Both the position numbers and the translations under genes were made by a program. Positions 23,740-36,594 of a DNA stretch of 64,000 nucleotides are shown in pieces. The notes beneath the pieces were generated by a model. That model saw only the letters and a program-made list of their open reading frames with translations, was not told the origin of the DNA and did not search any database. How positions within the stretch are numbered: the first letter of the stretch is position 1; each line of letters opens with the position of its first letter. The DNA is from Dipteronia dyeriana. Taxonomy: Eukaryota > Streptophyta > Magnoliopsida > Sapindales > Sapindaceae. The stretch lies in NCBI GenBank assembly GCA_032871835.1, contig CM065295.1:41538360-41602359 (forward strand). Direction: 5' to 3'.

Positions 23740-24250
23740 AGGAGGTCATGACCAGAAGCACCAATGCAGTCTTTCAAAAATTTGTCACCAAAACTTCAAG
23801 ATCCGAGAAGTTTCTACATCAATATTACGATTGGAGGTACCACCTTAGAGAGAGCATTGTTAGACCTGGGAACCGACATCAATCTGATGCCATACAATAT
23901 ATATGAGCAATTGGGGTTGAATGATCTAAAGAAGACAACCATGTCACTTTTGTTGGTGGATGGTTCAATCAGTTACCCAAGAGGATATTTTGAAGATGTA
24001 TTGGTTTAGGTAGACAATCTCATTATTCCTGTTGATTTTGTAGTACTTGATATGGATGAAGGAGCTGAGGAACGGGGTAGCAAACCAATTCTACTGGGAA
24101 GACCTTTCATGTCAATTGTAAAGACCTTTATCGATGTATAGAATGGAAAGCTCACAATGACTGTGTTAGATGAGACTGTAAAGTTCAAGGTTTTTGAATC
24201 ATTAAAATTACTTGAGGTTGTCAATGATTGTTATTCCGTCGATTGTTGCT
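23740..24250 (+). pseudogene. Protease remnant of Athila-type element 3
   Basis: The frame at 23764-24009 has the aspartic-protease signature LLDLGTDINLMPYNIYEQLG with D-L-G at the active site, followed by YPRGYFEDVLV. A stop at 24009 is followed by the typical flap and tail VDFVVLDMDEG and PILLGRPFM in the same frame. Confidence 0.75.
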
Positions 24251-24549
24251 AGATTGAGGTGGTTAATTCTCCAATCCAAGAGGGGCTATCAAATGAAAGC
24301 CTTGACGAGTTACTTGATTCGGTAAAGGATGTCTTTGCTGATGATGATGAAAGTCACAAGAAGAAGATATAAAAGAAGGGTCTAAGATTGCAGAATTAGG
24401 TACGGAAATTCAAGAGGAGATCAACAAGCCGTTAATTCCATCTACGAGCTCTCCCCCTACATTAGAGCTCACACAACTACCTTTTAACCTCAAGTATACT
24501 TTCTTAGAAGAGAATGAGACACTTCCAGTAATTATAGATTCTGACCTAG

Positions 24550-26010
24550 ATGAAAAGAAAGAAGATAAGCTAATCAAGGTGCTCAAGGAACATAAAAACA
24601 CCATCAGATGGTCTATAGCGGATATTAAGGGAATAAGCCCTTCCATTTGCATGGACAAAATCTTGTTAGAAGAAGATGCAAAGCCGTTTAGAGAGACTCA
24701 ACGGTGGCTGAATCCAAACTTGAAAAAAGTTATTAGGAAGGAGGTTCTGAAACTGGTCAATGTGGGTTTCATATACCCGATATCTGATAGTAAATAGGTG
24801 AGATCGGCCCATGTTGTGCCAAAAAAGTCGGGGATCAAAGTAGTAGCTAATGAGAACAATGAATTGATTCTCACAAGGAAGACAACGTGATGAGAGTGTG
24901 CATTGACTACCGCAAGCTCAACACGGCAACCAAAAAAGATCATTTTCCTTTACCGTTCATTGAACAAATGGTCAAGCATTTGGCGGGACATGCTTATTAC
25001 TGCTTCCTAGATGGATTTTCAGAATCTAATCAGATTGTCATTACTCCAGAGGACCAAGAGAAGACTACTTTCACATGCCCCTTTGGCACATTTGCATACC
25101 GAAGAATGCATTTCGGGTTGTGCAACGCCCTTGCCACTTTCCAGAGATGCATGATGCCAATATTCTCTAACATGTTACATAAATTTATTGAGGTATTTAT
25201 GGATGATTTTTCTATTTTTGGTAATTCTTTTGACCACTGCCTTGATAATTTAACTCTTGTTTTAAAAAGATGCACGGAGACTAATTTAACACTCAGTTGG
25301 GGGAAAACCCATTTGATGGTTAAATCTGGAATAGTTTTAAGGCATGTTATTTCTGATAAAGGCATAGAAGTAGATAGGGCTAAAATTGAAGTGATTGCAA
25401 AACTTTCACCTCCCACTTCGGTGAAGGGTGTGAGGAGTTTTCTTGGTCATGCGAGTTTTTGTAGGCGTTTTATTAAAGATTTTTCAAAAATTAGTCGTCC
25501 CCTATGTAACCTGTTGACCAAGGATACTGCATTTTTGTTTGATGATGACTGTTTGCTTGCTTTTGAAACTCTGAAAAATAAATTGACATATACTCCTATA
25601 ATCATACCCCTTGGTTGGTCTCTTCCTTTTGAATTAATGTTTGATGCATCTGACTATGTTATAGGCACTATTTTAGGATAGTGGGTAGATAAATTGCCAC
25701 ATGTTATTTACTACACTAGTCGCATCTTGAATGATGCACAATTGAATTACTCCACCACAGAAAAAAAGTTGCTTGTTGTTGTGAGTAAAAATTTCGGTCA
25801 CACTTAATAGGGGTCTAAGGTCATTGTTTATTCTGATCATAATGCATTAAAGTATTTACTAACCCTAAAGGAAGCGAAACCGAGATTACTCTGATGGATC
25901 CTTTTATTGTAAGAATTTGATTTGGAAATCAGGGATAAAAAGAGCAGCGAGAATGTGGTGGCGGATCATCTCTCTCGATTGGTAGAAGTTATGAGCGGAA
26001 AAACATACTG
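24550..26010 (+). pseudogene. Reverse transcriptase-RNase H remnant of Athila-type element 3
   Basis: RT begins near 24580 (IRWSIADIKGISPSICMDKI). A shifted frame follows at 24887-25681 with MRVCIDYRKLNTATKKDHFPLP and the catalytic FMDDFSIFG near 25195-25225. RNase H starts at MFDASDYVIGTILG and is broken by TAG at 25679-25681, with further pieces (YYTSRILNDAQLNYSTTEK) after it. The order and motifs are those of Athila pol. Confidence 0.85.
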
Positions 26011-26299
26011 AGGTCATACCTATCAATGAGAACTTTCCAGATGAACAACTAATAACAGTGGGTGGCAAAGATCCATGGTATGCGGACATCGTGAATTACC
26101 TTACCAATGGAATCATACCACCTGATATGAGCTCACAAGCAAGGAAGAGGTTCATTTCCATCTCCATACAGTATTTTTGGGATGAACCATACCAGTTCAA
26201 ATTTGGCACCGATCAGATCATTTGGAGATGTGTCCCAGAGGGAGAGCAGCAGGATGTGTTGAGATTTTACCACAATCTTTATTATTGAGGGCATTTAAG

Positions 26300-27365
26300 T
26301 GCAAAGAAGACGGCTCAGAATGTTCCCCAATCAGGTTTCTTTTGGACTTAATTATTTAAGTATGCTTATACTTTTTGCATTTCTTATGACAAGCGCCAGA
26401 GACCATGGAATATTGGAAAGAGGGATAAAATGCCATTATTAAGTCAATAGGTTGTGGAGATATACGACGTTTGTGGAATTGATTTTATGGGACATTTCCC
26501 ATCCTCACACGGGTACATTTACATCTTTGTTGATGCGGATTTTGTCTCAAAGTGGATCGAAACAACTGCAACCAAAACAAATGATAGTCAGGTGGTGGTG
26601 AAGTTTATCAAGGAGAATATTTTCACTAGATTTGGGACTCCTCGTTCAATAATAAGTGACGGTGGAAGCAATTTTTGTAACAAGGTCTTTACCTCGTTGA
26701 TGAAGAAATATAATGTTAAACACAAGGTGGCTACCCCATATCTTCCTCAGACATCGGGACAGATTAAAGTGAGTAATCGACAGATTAAGCATATCTTAGA
26801 GAAAACAGTGCATCCTAATCGGAAGGATTGGTCACTCAAGCTTAATGATGCCTTATAGGCATACAGAACTGCTTACAAAACTCCGACCGGAATGAGTTAT
26901 TACATGATAGTCTTTGGTAAGGCGTGTCATCTTCCAGTGGAGTTGGAACACAACGCATATTGGACTCTAAAGAAGTTTAATTTCGATTTAGCTAAGGCTG
27001 GAGAAGACAGAAGATTGCAAATGAATGAGCTTGATGAACTTCGAAATAATGCCTATGAGAATGCGAGGATATACAATGAAATGACGAAAAGGTTGCATGT
27101 CAATAAAATCCGCTGGAAGAAGTTCCAACCAGGATTGATAGTCTTGTTGTATCAATCGCGTTAGAGGTTGTTTCTAGGAAAAATTAGGTCAAATGGGTAG
27201 GACCACTCCGAGTTACCAAAGTTTTGTCACATGGAGCAGTGGAAATAGAGAATTTGAAAACTAAAGTTTCATTTAAAGTCAATGGCCACAGATTGAAAAC
27301 TTACTTTGGCATTCCAAAAGAAGTTCAAGCCATTGATTTGATAGTGCTTAAAGAGCCGTAATGCT
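26300..27365 (+). pseudogene. Integrase remnant of Athila-type element 3
   Basis: The zinc-binding part is eroded. The catalytic core shows the first D in VCGIDFMGHFPSS near 26475, the second in IISDGGSNFCNK near 26655, and the region PYLPQTSGQIKVSNRQIKHIL near 26740-26800. In most copies this region reads GQ-E, and here the third carboxylate position reads K. Frames 26454-26858 and 26892-27164 are separated by a stop. The C-terminal part ends [11 protein letters not shown]. Confidence 0.8.
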
Positions 27366-27904
27366 CTCATCCGACTCATCTAGACGTTAAATAAAGCGAT
27401 TGGTGGGAGGCATCCTACCTAGGTTTAATTCTTTTATTTTTATTTTTATTTTATTGCTTTTATTTTGAGTCATAGTTAGTGTGTGTCTCAAGTACCCTTA
27501 TAACTAGAATTGAACAATGTCATATTAATAGTTTTAGAACTTTATTGAACGACAATGTTGAATTTAGGTTTGGGGATATCTTGAAGTTTTTAATGACAAG
27601 AACCGATGCTTTTAATGTGTGCATATCTGAGCTGTGAAGATCAAGTCTGGAGTAAAAATTTGTCGGCTACTACTAGGTGGACAGCCCGCTAGACTACAAA
27701 CTTAGATCATGGCCTTCAAAGCTTTCCACCCTTTGTCCTGCATCGTGGCATATACCGTCCACCACATACATGGTCCGCATTGCGGGCTTGCAAGCATTGA
27801 TCCACAGAAGTTACACGTTGGTCAGATCACTCCCAAGTCAATCTGTCCGCACCATGGCCATCACAGTATGTCGTCACTCGACTTCGCCTGTACCGCTTGA
27901 TGAA
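27366..27904 (+). other. Post-pol untranslated region of Athila-type element 3
   Basis: It begins with the conserved GTTAAATAAAGCG...GGTGGGAGGCATCC block found after pol in this lineage. The corresponding block in element 4 is at about 32715. It then becomes non-coding and more GC-rich (ACCGTCCACC, GGTCCGCA). It is cut at 27904 by element 4 and resumes at 36595. Confidence 0.55.
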
Positions 27905-29498
27905 TGTTAGGTTGATAAATATTGATATTTGAGACCCCTAATTCCTAGGTTTTATGCCATGTTCTTGAGTGAGTTTGAATATTTTAATGTATTTGTTGAG
28001 ATTGTGTAGAAGATAGCTCTTGGAGTAAATTTGAAGACAAAAAGGTTATTTAAATGATTAAAGGGATTAAAGTGTAATTGTTGCAAGAAAGAGCCAAAGT
28101 GTAATTAGCCAAGTTAATTTGCAAACAATTGCAAATCGCTATGCACTTTGACAACGTCCTCATGGTGTGCTTCACAACACACGCCTTTGGCAAGTGGGTA
28201 TGTTGCGCTTTCCCACAGCGGTTGTTGTGTATTTTTGACGGATTTGTACTCCGAATTGGTCCAGAATTGTCCCAAAACTTTCCAAATCAAATCCTAAAAG
28301 ACTTTAAAAATCAAGATATGTTTTGGGAATTTCCTAAACTCAATTTAGGAATCAATCATCAAAGAAAGACTCCAAGTTAGGAAATAATTTTATTCCTTAA
28401 TTAATTCTATTTTCCTACTTGGTGTGTTTCCTACATCAAAGCAAATTGGGAATCTACAAGCAGTAGTCACCTATAAATATCAAGAGTTTCTTCAAGAAAA
28501 GTGGTGAGAGATTCATTATTGAAGATTGAAGATTGAAGATCTTTCATAGTTTTTTTTCTCTCTCTTCTTCTACCTTTCTTTATTTTCAATATTTTTATCT
28601 GCTTTCATAGTTATGATGTGTAGCTACTCTTTTCATAGCTAGGGCTAACTTGAAGCCCCAGACAAGATTCTAATTTCAAAGACAAGTGTGTTTTAATGAA
28701 GTATTATTTTCTTCACATGATGATTTCAATTGTTCCAAAACAATTGTTTGTCTATTATTGTGTTTCTTTGATTGATCACCTTAGGAGCATGGTTTTAGAA
28801 TCTATGTTGTAGGATAGAGTTCAAATCATACAAGCATATTCTTGCATGAAACAATTAATTGGAATAAGACCTAATTAAAGGAAATTGATTCATGTATAAC
28901 CTAGAATAAATATCATATTTTAGGGTTCATGTAATATTCATATTCTCTTCGTTCTTAATGGATTTCAATTATTAAATCTAGTAAATACCCATGTTAGGTT
29001 GTAATTTGGGATACAAGTATTTATGCAAATACCATGCAATCTACATATTAACTAAGAGAGAATCAATACAACTTGTGTGGAATACCCACCACCTTGTTGT
29101 CAATATCTTCATCATGTTTGATTATTTATTAACTTCATTATTGTCTATGGATTGGATGAATGTTTAGTGGTGGATAGGAAGCTCTAGTTTGTTTTTCTTT
29201 ATTGATTTTTTCAAATAATTTTTCTGTTGCGTTTCTTAAATTTAGCTTAATTTAAATTCTTAGTTTTAATAATCAATTCACCCCCCCCCCCCCCCCCCCA
29301 AATTGCGTGTGTGAGTTGTGTTTTATTTAAGTTGTCTTAGAGCCGTGGAGTGTCTTAAATTAGTGTTTTAAACTCAAAACTTCCGTAGGTAATTCATTCC
29401 TCGTGAGAAATACTCTTGCTTGCCTATTGTACTATCATGTACGATTTGTGCACTTGCAACGTTTTTATTATTTTTGTTTGCCTATTTTACAACCAACT
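27905..29498 (+). repeat. 5' LTR of element 4
   Basis: The LTR is 1,594 bp, starting TGTTAGGTTGATAAAT. The last base is changed (CAACCAACT against CAACCAACA in the 3' copy). It contains a 19-base C run at 29281-29299 that the 3' LTR lacks. Confidence 0.9.
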
Positions 29499-29504
29499 TG
29501 TTTT

Positions 29505-29522
29505 TGGCACCGTTGTTGGGGA
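29505..29522 (+). other. Primer binding site of element 4
   Basis: TGGCACCGTTGTTGGGGA is close to the Athila/Tat consensus site TGGCGCCGTTGCCGGGGA. Confidence 0.8.
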
Positions 29523-29702
29523 ATAAATTGCTTAATTTAGTTTTGAGTTTGTTTTTGATTTATTTTATTTTATTCTTTTAGATTTATTTGGTATTTTTTT
29601 TCTTTTGTAGGTTTATGAACGGTCGTCGCTCTATGGATACTCATCAAAGATCCTGAGATTGAAAGAACTTTCCATCATCTGAGAAGAAATCAAGAAAGAA
29701 AC

Positions 29703-31085
29703 ATGGCAGACGTTCTCCCACCAAGTCAAGCGGTTGTCCAAGTGGCATTGAACAATCTCACAAGACCTCTCAAGGATTTCATGATTCTTAGGGCTTTGGA
29801 CCAACCATCATGCATCACTCTTCCATCAAACACCAATTTCGAGATCAAGAGTGGTACAACCCATCTTCTTCCAACCTTCTATGGAAAATCAGGAGAGGAT
29901 CCTCACATCCACATCAAGGAATTCTTTACGGTATGCACCACTATCACTAATGGAGGCGAGAATGATGAAGGAATTCGTTTGAGACTTTTTCCCTTCTCAC
30001 TCAAGGATAAAGTCAATGAGTGACTCTACTCGCTACCAATTGGATCCATCGCAACATAGGTCAATCTTGCGGCTAAGTTCCTTTCAAAATTCTTCCCAAC
30101 TCAACATACAAACAAAATCTGTAAAGAAATTATGGGGATACAACAGCTCAATGGTGAACCATTCCATGAATATTGGGAGCATTTTCATCGGTTACTCAAC
30201 TCATGCCCACATCATGGAATAGAAGAACATTACCTTATTCAATACTTCTATAAAGGGTTGCTTGACTCTGAGAGGATCATGGTTGATGCTACAAGTGGAG
30301 GGGGATTGATGAACAAGAATGCATTAGAGGCTAAGGAGATAATTGAGAGGCTTCTAGAGAATTCTCAACAATTTAACTACCGAAGAACCCTTCTGAAGAA
30401 AGCTAGAATTTATAAGGTGAGCACTAATGATTATGGACCCCAAATCACCCATTTGACAAAGTTAGTTCAACAATTGGTCCCCAATTCTCAAGTGTGCGCG
30501 GTATGCACAAATCTGGGACACTCTTCGGAGACATGTCTGAGTCTAGACGGTAATAAGGAGGAGATGACAAATTACATGCAACAACAAGGGCAAAGTAATG
30601 ACCCATTCTCTAACACATATAATCCGAGTTGGTGACAACATCCAAACTTTGGGTGGAAGAATACTCAAAATGCATTAATGCCACCACCGGTTCAAAATCA
30701 ATTTGCACCTCAACAACCTCCAAGACAAGGTAAGTCTCTCGATGAACCCATGGAATCTTTAGCACTAAGTACCCAATCTTTTGTGCATGAAACAAGGCAA
30801 TCTATCAAGAACATAGAGAACAAAATTGGGCAAATAGCATCCTCACTGAGCCAAAGAGACCAAGGTAGCCTTCCAAGCCAAGTGATCCAAAACCTGAAGG
30901 GAAATCAAGAATCTGCAAAGGCAATCACTCTTCGAAGTGGCAAGGATGTCCAAAAGATGGAAGTAGACATGGAGGCCAAAGAAAAAGAAGAAGAAGAAGT
31001 CCCTCAAAAGAATCGACAACAAAAGAGTGAAATTTTAGCACAAGTACCATATACAGGAAGACTTGTAAAGGGAAAGAGAGAGTAA
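29703..31085 (+). pseudogene. Gag remnant of element 4
   Basis: Frames 29703-30023, 30132-30635 and 30678-31085 make up an Athila-type Gag. They carry LLPTFYGKSGEDPHIHIKEF, then INGEPFHEYW-like and HYLIQYFYKGLLDSERIMVD, with GGGLMNKNALEA. A CCHC-like knuckle CAVCTNLGHSSETC lies near 30495-30537, then the hallmark SNTYNPSW near 30612. The third frame is a Q/K/E-rich linker ending with the ITLRSGK motif. Single stops or shifts separate the frames. Confidence 0.8.
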
Positions 31086-31329
31086 AACACGAAAGACATC
31101 CTTAATACCTTTTGAAAAGTACAAATCAACTTCCTTCGTTGGATGCTATTAAATAAATTCCAAGGTATGCAAAGTTTCTTAAGGAATTGTGCACAAACAA
31201 GAGAACATTCAAAGAGAAGGAGACAGTGGCTCTAAATGAGGAGTTTTCTACTGTGATTCTACGCAAGCGACCTCCAAACTCAAGGATCTGTGGAGCTTCA
31301 CAATTCCGTGCATCATCGGAACCTAAAGG

Positions 31330-31755
31330 TTTGAACGAGCTTTACTTGATTTAGGTTCTTCTATAAATTTATTTGAATCTTTGAAGATATGTGAGCTCAA
31401 GGAGACCTCTGTAAGTATATAACTTACTGATCGATCCATTCGATACCCAAGAGGAGTGCTAGAAGATGTACTAGTCAAGGTCAATGAATTAATTTTTCCA
31501 GTCAATTTTCTAGTACTCGAGATGGAGGATGCTCCCACTTCCGGAAGAGATCTTCATTTGATCCTTGAAAGACCTTTCATGATGACAGAAAAGACAATGA
31601 TCAATGTTTATAAAGGAACACTTACGATGTCAATGAATGAGAAGACTGTACAATTCAATATTTTTTATGCTTTTAAGTTTCTTAACGATGAAGGTGCATG
31701 TTTTTCAAAAGATATTATGGACGAATTGGTCCAAGAGGCAATTGAAACATCATAA
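31330..31755 (+). pseudogene. Protease remnant of element 4
   Basis: LLDLGSSINLF near 31345-31378 is the active-site loop. A stop near 31421 is followed by RYPRGVLEDVLVKV, FPVNFLVLEMED and LERPFMMTEKTMINV, the usual protease tail. The frame ends at 31755 where reverse transcriptase would follow in an autonomous element. Confidence 0.75.
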
Positions 31756-31767
31756 GGGGAAACTCCA

Positions 31768-32690
31768 TTGGAAAAGGTGTTAATTCACAGTTTACAAACA
31801 GAGGAAGATGCATTCGATCACATGTGGGACTTATGGCATGATCCATGGTCATGTTCTTTACCAAGAAAAGAGGAAAATCAAGATACATGTGTAAGCCCCG
31901 CCAAGTTCTATGAAATTGGTGTCCTTGAATTTATGAAGCAACCGGTCAGTGCTCTTGACTGCTTTGCAATGGAAGTGCATGAATTTGAGAATCTAACTTA
32001 TCTAATGAAGATTTGGATGCACTCATGGAAAGTTTAGAGGATGAGTCAAATAAGGTGGTTGACAAGGTAAAAAATTGAAGAGTCACTTCTTCCTATTTAG
32101 ATTTGATGGCAAGAATTGAAGTCCTAGAAAAAGAGGGAATCTTTTTTGAAGAAATTTGAGGAGTTTGCCCCGAGAGAGAGAAGAACTCAAAACCAAGTTT
32201 GGCCAACGAAAGCGGCTTATGAAGGTCGAGATTGAACAGAGAGATAGAGCCTTGGAGATTATGAAGAATAAAGAACTCGACAACATTGCCAAACTTGTAA
32301 AGGCTGATAAAGAGATCAAGTCGTTGACTGCCAAGGTAATAAAACATCCGGTAGGGGTTAAGCTTGATAAAGTAAGTAAAAATGGGTCAAGTAAGTCGAT
32401 CAACAAGAGGAGAATGAGGAGAAAATAGACAGAAAAGGAAAGCTTCACCACCTAATCATAGCCACCAAGAGAGTAACTTTCCTAGATTTGTCCTTATTTG
32501 TCATTGTTGCAATATGAAGGGTCACATTCAATCAAGGTGTTACAAATATATTAGACACTGCAAATGGATGAATGAGAGTCGAAATCATGGAAGTAACAAG
32601 GCAAGGCAAGTATGGATGAGAAAGGATGATCTTAAGAAAATTGGTGTCAATTTCCACATGCCCAACTGTGTGGTGGATGGATAAGGTGAT
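31768..32690 (+). pseudogene. Post-protease segment with coiled coil and second zinc knuckle
   Basis: 31768-32037 is a short frame without a recognised domain. 32100-32428 encodes a charged, probably coiled-coil helix (LPREREELKTKFGQRKRLMK, RALEIMKNKELDNIAKLVKA). After a shift, CHCCNMKGHIQSRC forms a CCHC knuckle near 32500-32545, followed by ARQVWMRKDDLKKIG. The coil, knuckle and QVWMRKDD order resembles the Gag tail of some plant Ty1/copia elements. This suggests the segment was captured from another element, which is an inference. Confidence 0.5.
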
Positions 32691-32699
32691 GAGCTAAAT

Positions 32700-35006
32700 A
32701 CGTCGAGTCGCGACGTTAAACCAAGCGCTAGGTGGGAGGCAACCCATCCAGGTTTTTCTTTCCTTTTTGTTTTTGTTTTTTATTATTTGTGTGTCGACCC
32801 TCATCCCCTATTTCTTTCATTCTAATTCTTTTTTATACATTGAGGATAATATTTAGATTAGGTTTGGGGGTGTGGTTTTATTTTTCAATTTTTATTTTGT
32901 GTGTTTTTTACTCTTTGAGTTTTAATGTTCTGCTGGAGATATTTTTGGGCCAACTTTTTCGTTAAAACTGTACCTTTTGGTAAGGAAATAGTTTTTTTTG
33001 TCCATACTAGGTTCTTTGATTTTTCGATAGGAATCCAATGGTATAAAGAACAAAAACTTTTGTGCAGTATTTTTAAAGTTATGATCAATTCTTTGACCAA
33101 AGGTCAGAAGCGATGCTCTGTTTCACAAATCCGCGACTGATCTGTTTTCATCGCTTGTTTTCAATTTTTTTTCAAATCAATTTTTGAAATGTTTTATGAA
33201 CATAAAGTATTTGTTTGCATGTCTATTTTCTTGTGTTAAAATTTAAGAAAATGTTTTTGAGTATTTTGAGAGATATGCATCAGTTAATAGACATAGGTCA
33301 ATTTTGAAAGTCATTAGTTTTTGAAATTTTGCTCTACGTTTTTAGATGCTTCTTTTATGTGATTTAAGTGTTGTAATGTATGCTTTATTCATTGAGTTTA
33401 GACTAATGTCTTGTCATTTAGAGTAGTGCATTATATTTTTCAAAACTTATGACATGCTCTTGATGTTATAATGGATATAGGATGCTTAATTGGATTGCCA
33501 TGATTAATAGTGGAGACTACCACTGTGAGTTCACCAAGCCAAAAAGCATACATAAATGACATTATATGAGGGTTTTTTTTGTTTCTACTCCTAAACACTT
33601 ATTAGGTTCTTAGTATTAGAATTGATCTCAATAGGTTTTGCATTGGACATTAAAGAACATTCATCATAAAAAGATATCAAAGGTGGATTTTACTCTTGTT
33701 TTGGTTGAACCGTTAGAAGTGATATAGACAATGTGTGTTTAACCTACATAAAAGGGCTTAAATTTTGCTACCCATGTGTGTGCTCTATTAGCCATTTTGA
33801 AGCCAAACACTTATGAGACATTTTATTTCATCACCCACAAATCCCTGTTCCTTATACCCAATATATATTGGTCGTACCCTATAGCTAGGGATCATGGCGA
33901 GTGGAAGAAGTCAAGAGAAAGATGAGGTTCAAGTTCAAGAAAAAGATGAAGAAAAGAAGAAGAGAACCATGGGTAAGTTCTATGGAATGCATATACTAAG
34001 GTATAGAAAGGAATAAAAAATACTCTTAAGAAATGCAAGAAAAGAAAAGAAAAGAAAAAGGGAAAAAGTATAAAAACGGAGCAAAATTTGAAGAAGAGCA
34101 AAGTAATGAAAAAAATAAAGAAAGTGGAATGATGGAAAAAGAAGATGAACTCAAGTTGAATATTTACTTGAAAAAGAAGTTGAAGAAATAGATGAAGAAG
34201 CTTGGATGTAATTGCAAAGAAGATTCAAATGAGAGACATCCATGCATCGACATATCACGTTATATCTTTTGGCATGATCTTAAGATCTTTGAAATTCCTT
34301 TTTCCATTCTTTGTTTTTACCTTTCACCCAATGACCCCATTACAACCAAAGAAAAGACCTAATTGATCTTTTGGGAATGCTAGCTCGAGAGTAAAGGTAA
34401 ATATGTGCTCTATCTTGTTCCTAATGTCTAATTCCGTTCATGAGATCTTTTGCATACAAATTAAGCATTTTTCAATGAAATATTCATATGCGATATTCAA
34501 CTTGAAATTTCTTTTGCTTAAACTTCATTCGCATATGCTTGATGAGTGTATTTACCTAGGTTCTATGTGAAATTAATGAGCAACATCTTGTGAGAATTAT
34601 ACTCGAGGCGAATTATATCAATGGCATTTGACGATGTGTTTTTGAAGCTAGAGTGTCCTGAGTATGGGCTTTTCATTCAAACGAAGTATTGCATTCAAAT
34701 TTGTGGTATAATTTTAGTCTTTATTCAGTGGCTTTAGCAAACATTGGCTTTGAAAGGTACATTTGAGTTGCATCTTCATTATTTGATTCTCCCCATATTT
34801 ATGTTTGTGGGTAGCATTGTTGTAAACCCTCAAGAGAATATAACTTCTCCTATTAGGGACACCTAGAGGTTTAAAGGCTTGTAGCATGCGTCCAATGCTA
34901 TCGTGTTTCACTACGAAAATGGCCTAGTTTAGTTTAATTTATTTTTTATTTTTGTTTTTATTTTGATTTAGCTCGAGGACTAGCAAAAGTTAGATTTTAG
35001 GGTTTT
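32700..35006 (+). other. Non-coding 3' internal region of element 4
   Basis: It starts with the Athila-type post-pol block (GACGTTAAACCAAGCGC...GGTGGGAGGC). It then runs for about 2.2 kb without a supported frame. Purine-rich repeats of AAGAAGA and AAAGAAAAG type lie at about 33900-34200. The stretch ends at the 3' LTR. Short frames here show no domain. Confidence 0.6.
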
Positions 35007-36589
35007 TGTTAGGTTGATAAATGTTGACCCTAATTCTTATGTTTTATGCTATGTTCTTGAGTGAATTGAATATTTTAATGTGTTTGTTGAGATTGTGTAG
35101 AAGATAGCTCTTGGAGTATGAAGGCAAAAAGGTGATTTAAATGATTAAAATGATTAAAGTGTAATTGTCGTAAGAAAGGGCCAAAGTGTAATTAACAAGT
35201 CAAATTGCAAACAATTGCAAATTGATGTGCACTTTCACAGCGTCTTCATGGTGTGCTTCACAGAGCATGCCTTTGGCAAGTGGGACCGTTACGCTTTCCC
35301 GCAACGGTCTTTGCATATTTTTGACATTTTTCTACTCTGAATTGGTCCATAATTGTCCTAAAACTTCCCAAATCAAATCTTAAAAGACTCAAAAAAATCA
35401 AGATATGTTTTGGAAATTTCCTAAACTCAATTTAGGAATCAATCATCAAAGAAGAATTCCAAGTTAGGAAATAATTTTATTTCTTAATTAATTCTATTTT
35501 CCTACTTGGTGTGTTTCCTACATCAAAGCAAATTGGGAATCTACAAGTTGTAGTCACCTATAAATACCAAGAGTTTCTTCAAGAGAAGTGGCGAGAGATT
35601 CATTATTAAAAATTGAATACTGAAGATCTTTCATAGTTTATTTTTTCTCTCTTCTTCTACCTTTCTTTATTTTCAATATTTTTATTTGCTTTCATAGTTA
35701 TGTTGTGTAGCTAAACTTTTCATAGTTAAGGTTAACTTGAAGCCCTAGACATGATTCTAATTTCATAGACAAGTGTGTTTTAATGAAGCATTATTTTCTT
35801 TACATGATGATTTCAATTTCTCCAAAATAATTGTTTTTCTATTATTGTATTTCTTTGATTGATCACCTTAGGAGTATGGTTTTAGGATCTATGATGTAGG
35901 ATAGAGTTCGAATACCAGAGAATATTCTTGCATGCAACAATTAATTGGAATAAGACCTAATTAAGGGAAATTGATTCATGAATAACCTGGAATAAATACC
36001 ATGTTTCAGGGTTCATGTGATATTCATATTCTCTTTGTTCTTAATGGATTTAAATTATTAAATCTAGTAAATACTCATGCTAGGTTGTAATTTGGGATGC
36101 AAGTATTTAATCAAATACCATGCAATCTACATATTAACTAAGAGATAATCAATACAACTTGTGTGGAATACCCAACGCCTTATTGTGAATATATTTATCA
36201 TGTTTGATTATTTATTAACTTTATTATTTTCTATGGATTTGATGAATGTTTAATGGTGGATAGGAAGCACTAGTTAGTTTTTCTTTATTGATTTTTCCAA
36301 ATAAATTTTCTGCTATGTTTCTGAAATTTAATTTAATTTAATTTAATTTAAATTCTTAGTTTTTAATAATCAAATCAAAAACCCTTCAATTGTGTGTGAG
36401 TTGTGTTTTATTTAAGTTGTCTTAGAGTCGTAGAGTGTCTTAAATTAGTGTTTTTAAACTCAAAACTTTCGTAGATAATTCATTCCTCGTGGGAACGACC
36501 ATTGCTTGTCTATTGTACTATTGTTTACGATTTGTGCACTTGCAATGTTTTTATTATTTATTTATTTTTTGCCTATTTTGCAACCAACA
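35007..36589 (+). repeat. 3' LTR of element 4
   Basis: The 1,583-bp LTR runs TGTTAGGTTGATAAATG to GCAACCAACA. It aligns with the 5' LTR throughout with scattered substitutions and small indels. The ATGAA duplication follows. Confidence 0.9.
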
Positions 36590-36594
36590 ATGAA

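Larger units (their letters stand above)
27905..36589 (+). mobile_element. Non-autonomous Athila-type LTR element 4 with both LTRs, nested in element 3
   Basis: The target duplication ATGAA at 27900-27904 and 36590-36594 and paired LTRs of about 1.59 kb define it. The primer site is TGGCACCGTTGTTGGGGA. The 5.5-kb internal region has a broken Gag with a zinc knuckle and a protease, but no reverse transcriptase or integrase motif. In their place is a short coiled-coil and zinc-knuckle segment at 32100-32680. A long non-coding stretch of about 2.2 kb leads to the 3' LTR. It must have relied on enzymes from a related element. Confidence 0.9.

Noticed and set aside
27677..27910. Two overlapping plus-strand frames next to element 4
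   Set aside because: They lie in the untranslated tail of Athila-type element 3 and cross the LTR border, with no known domain.
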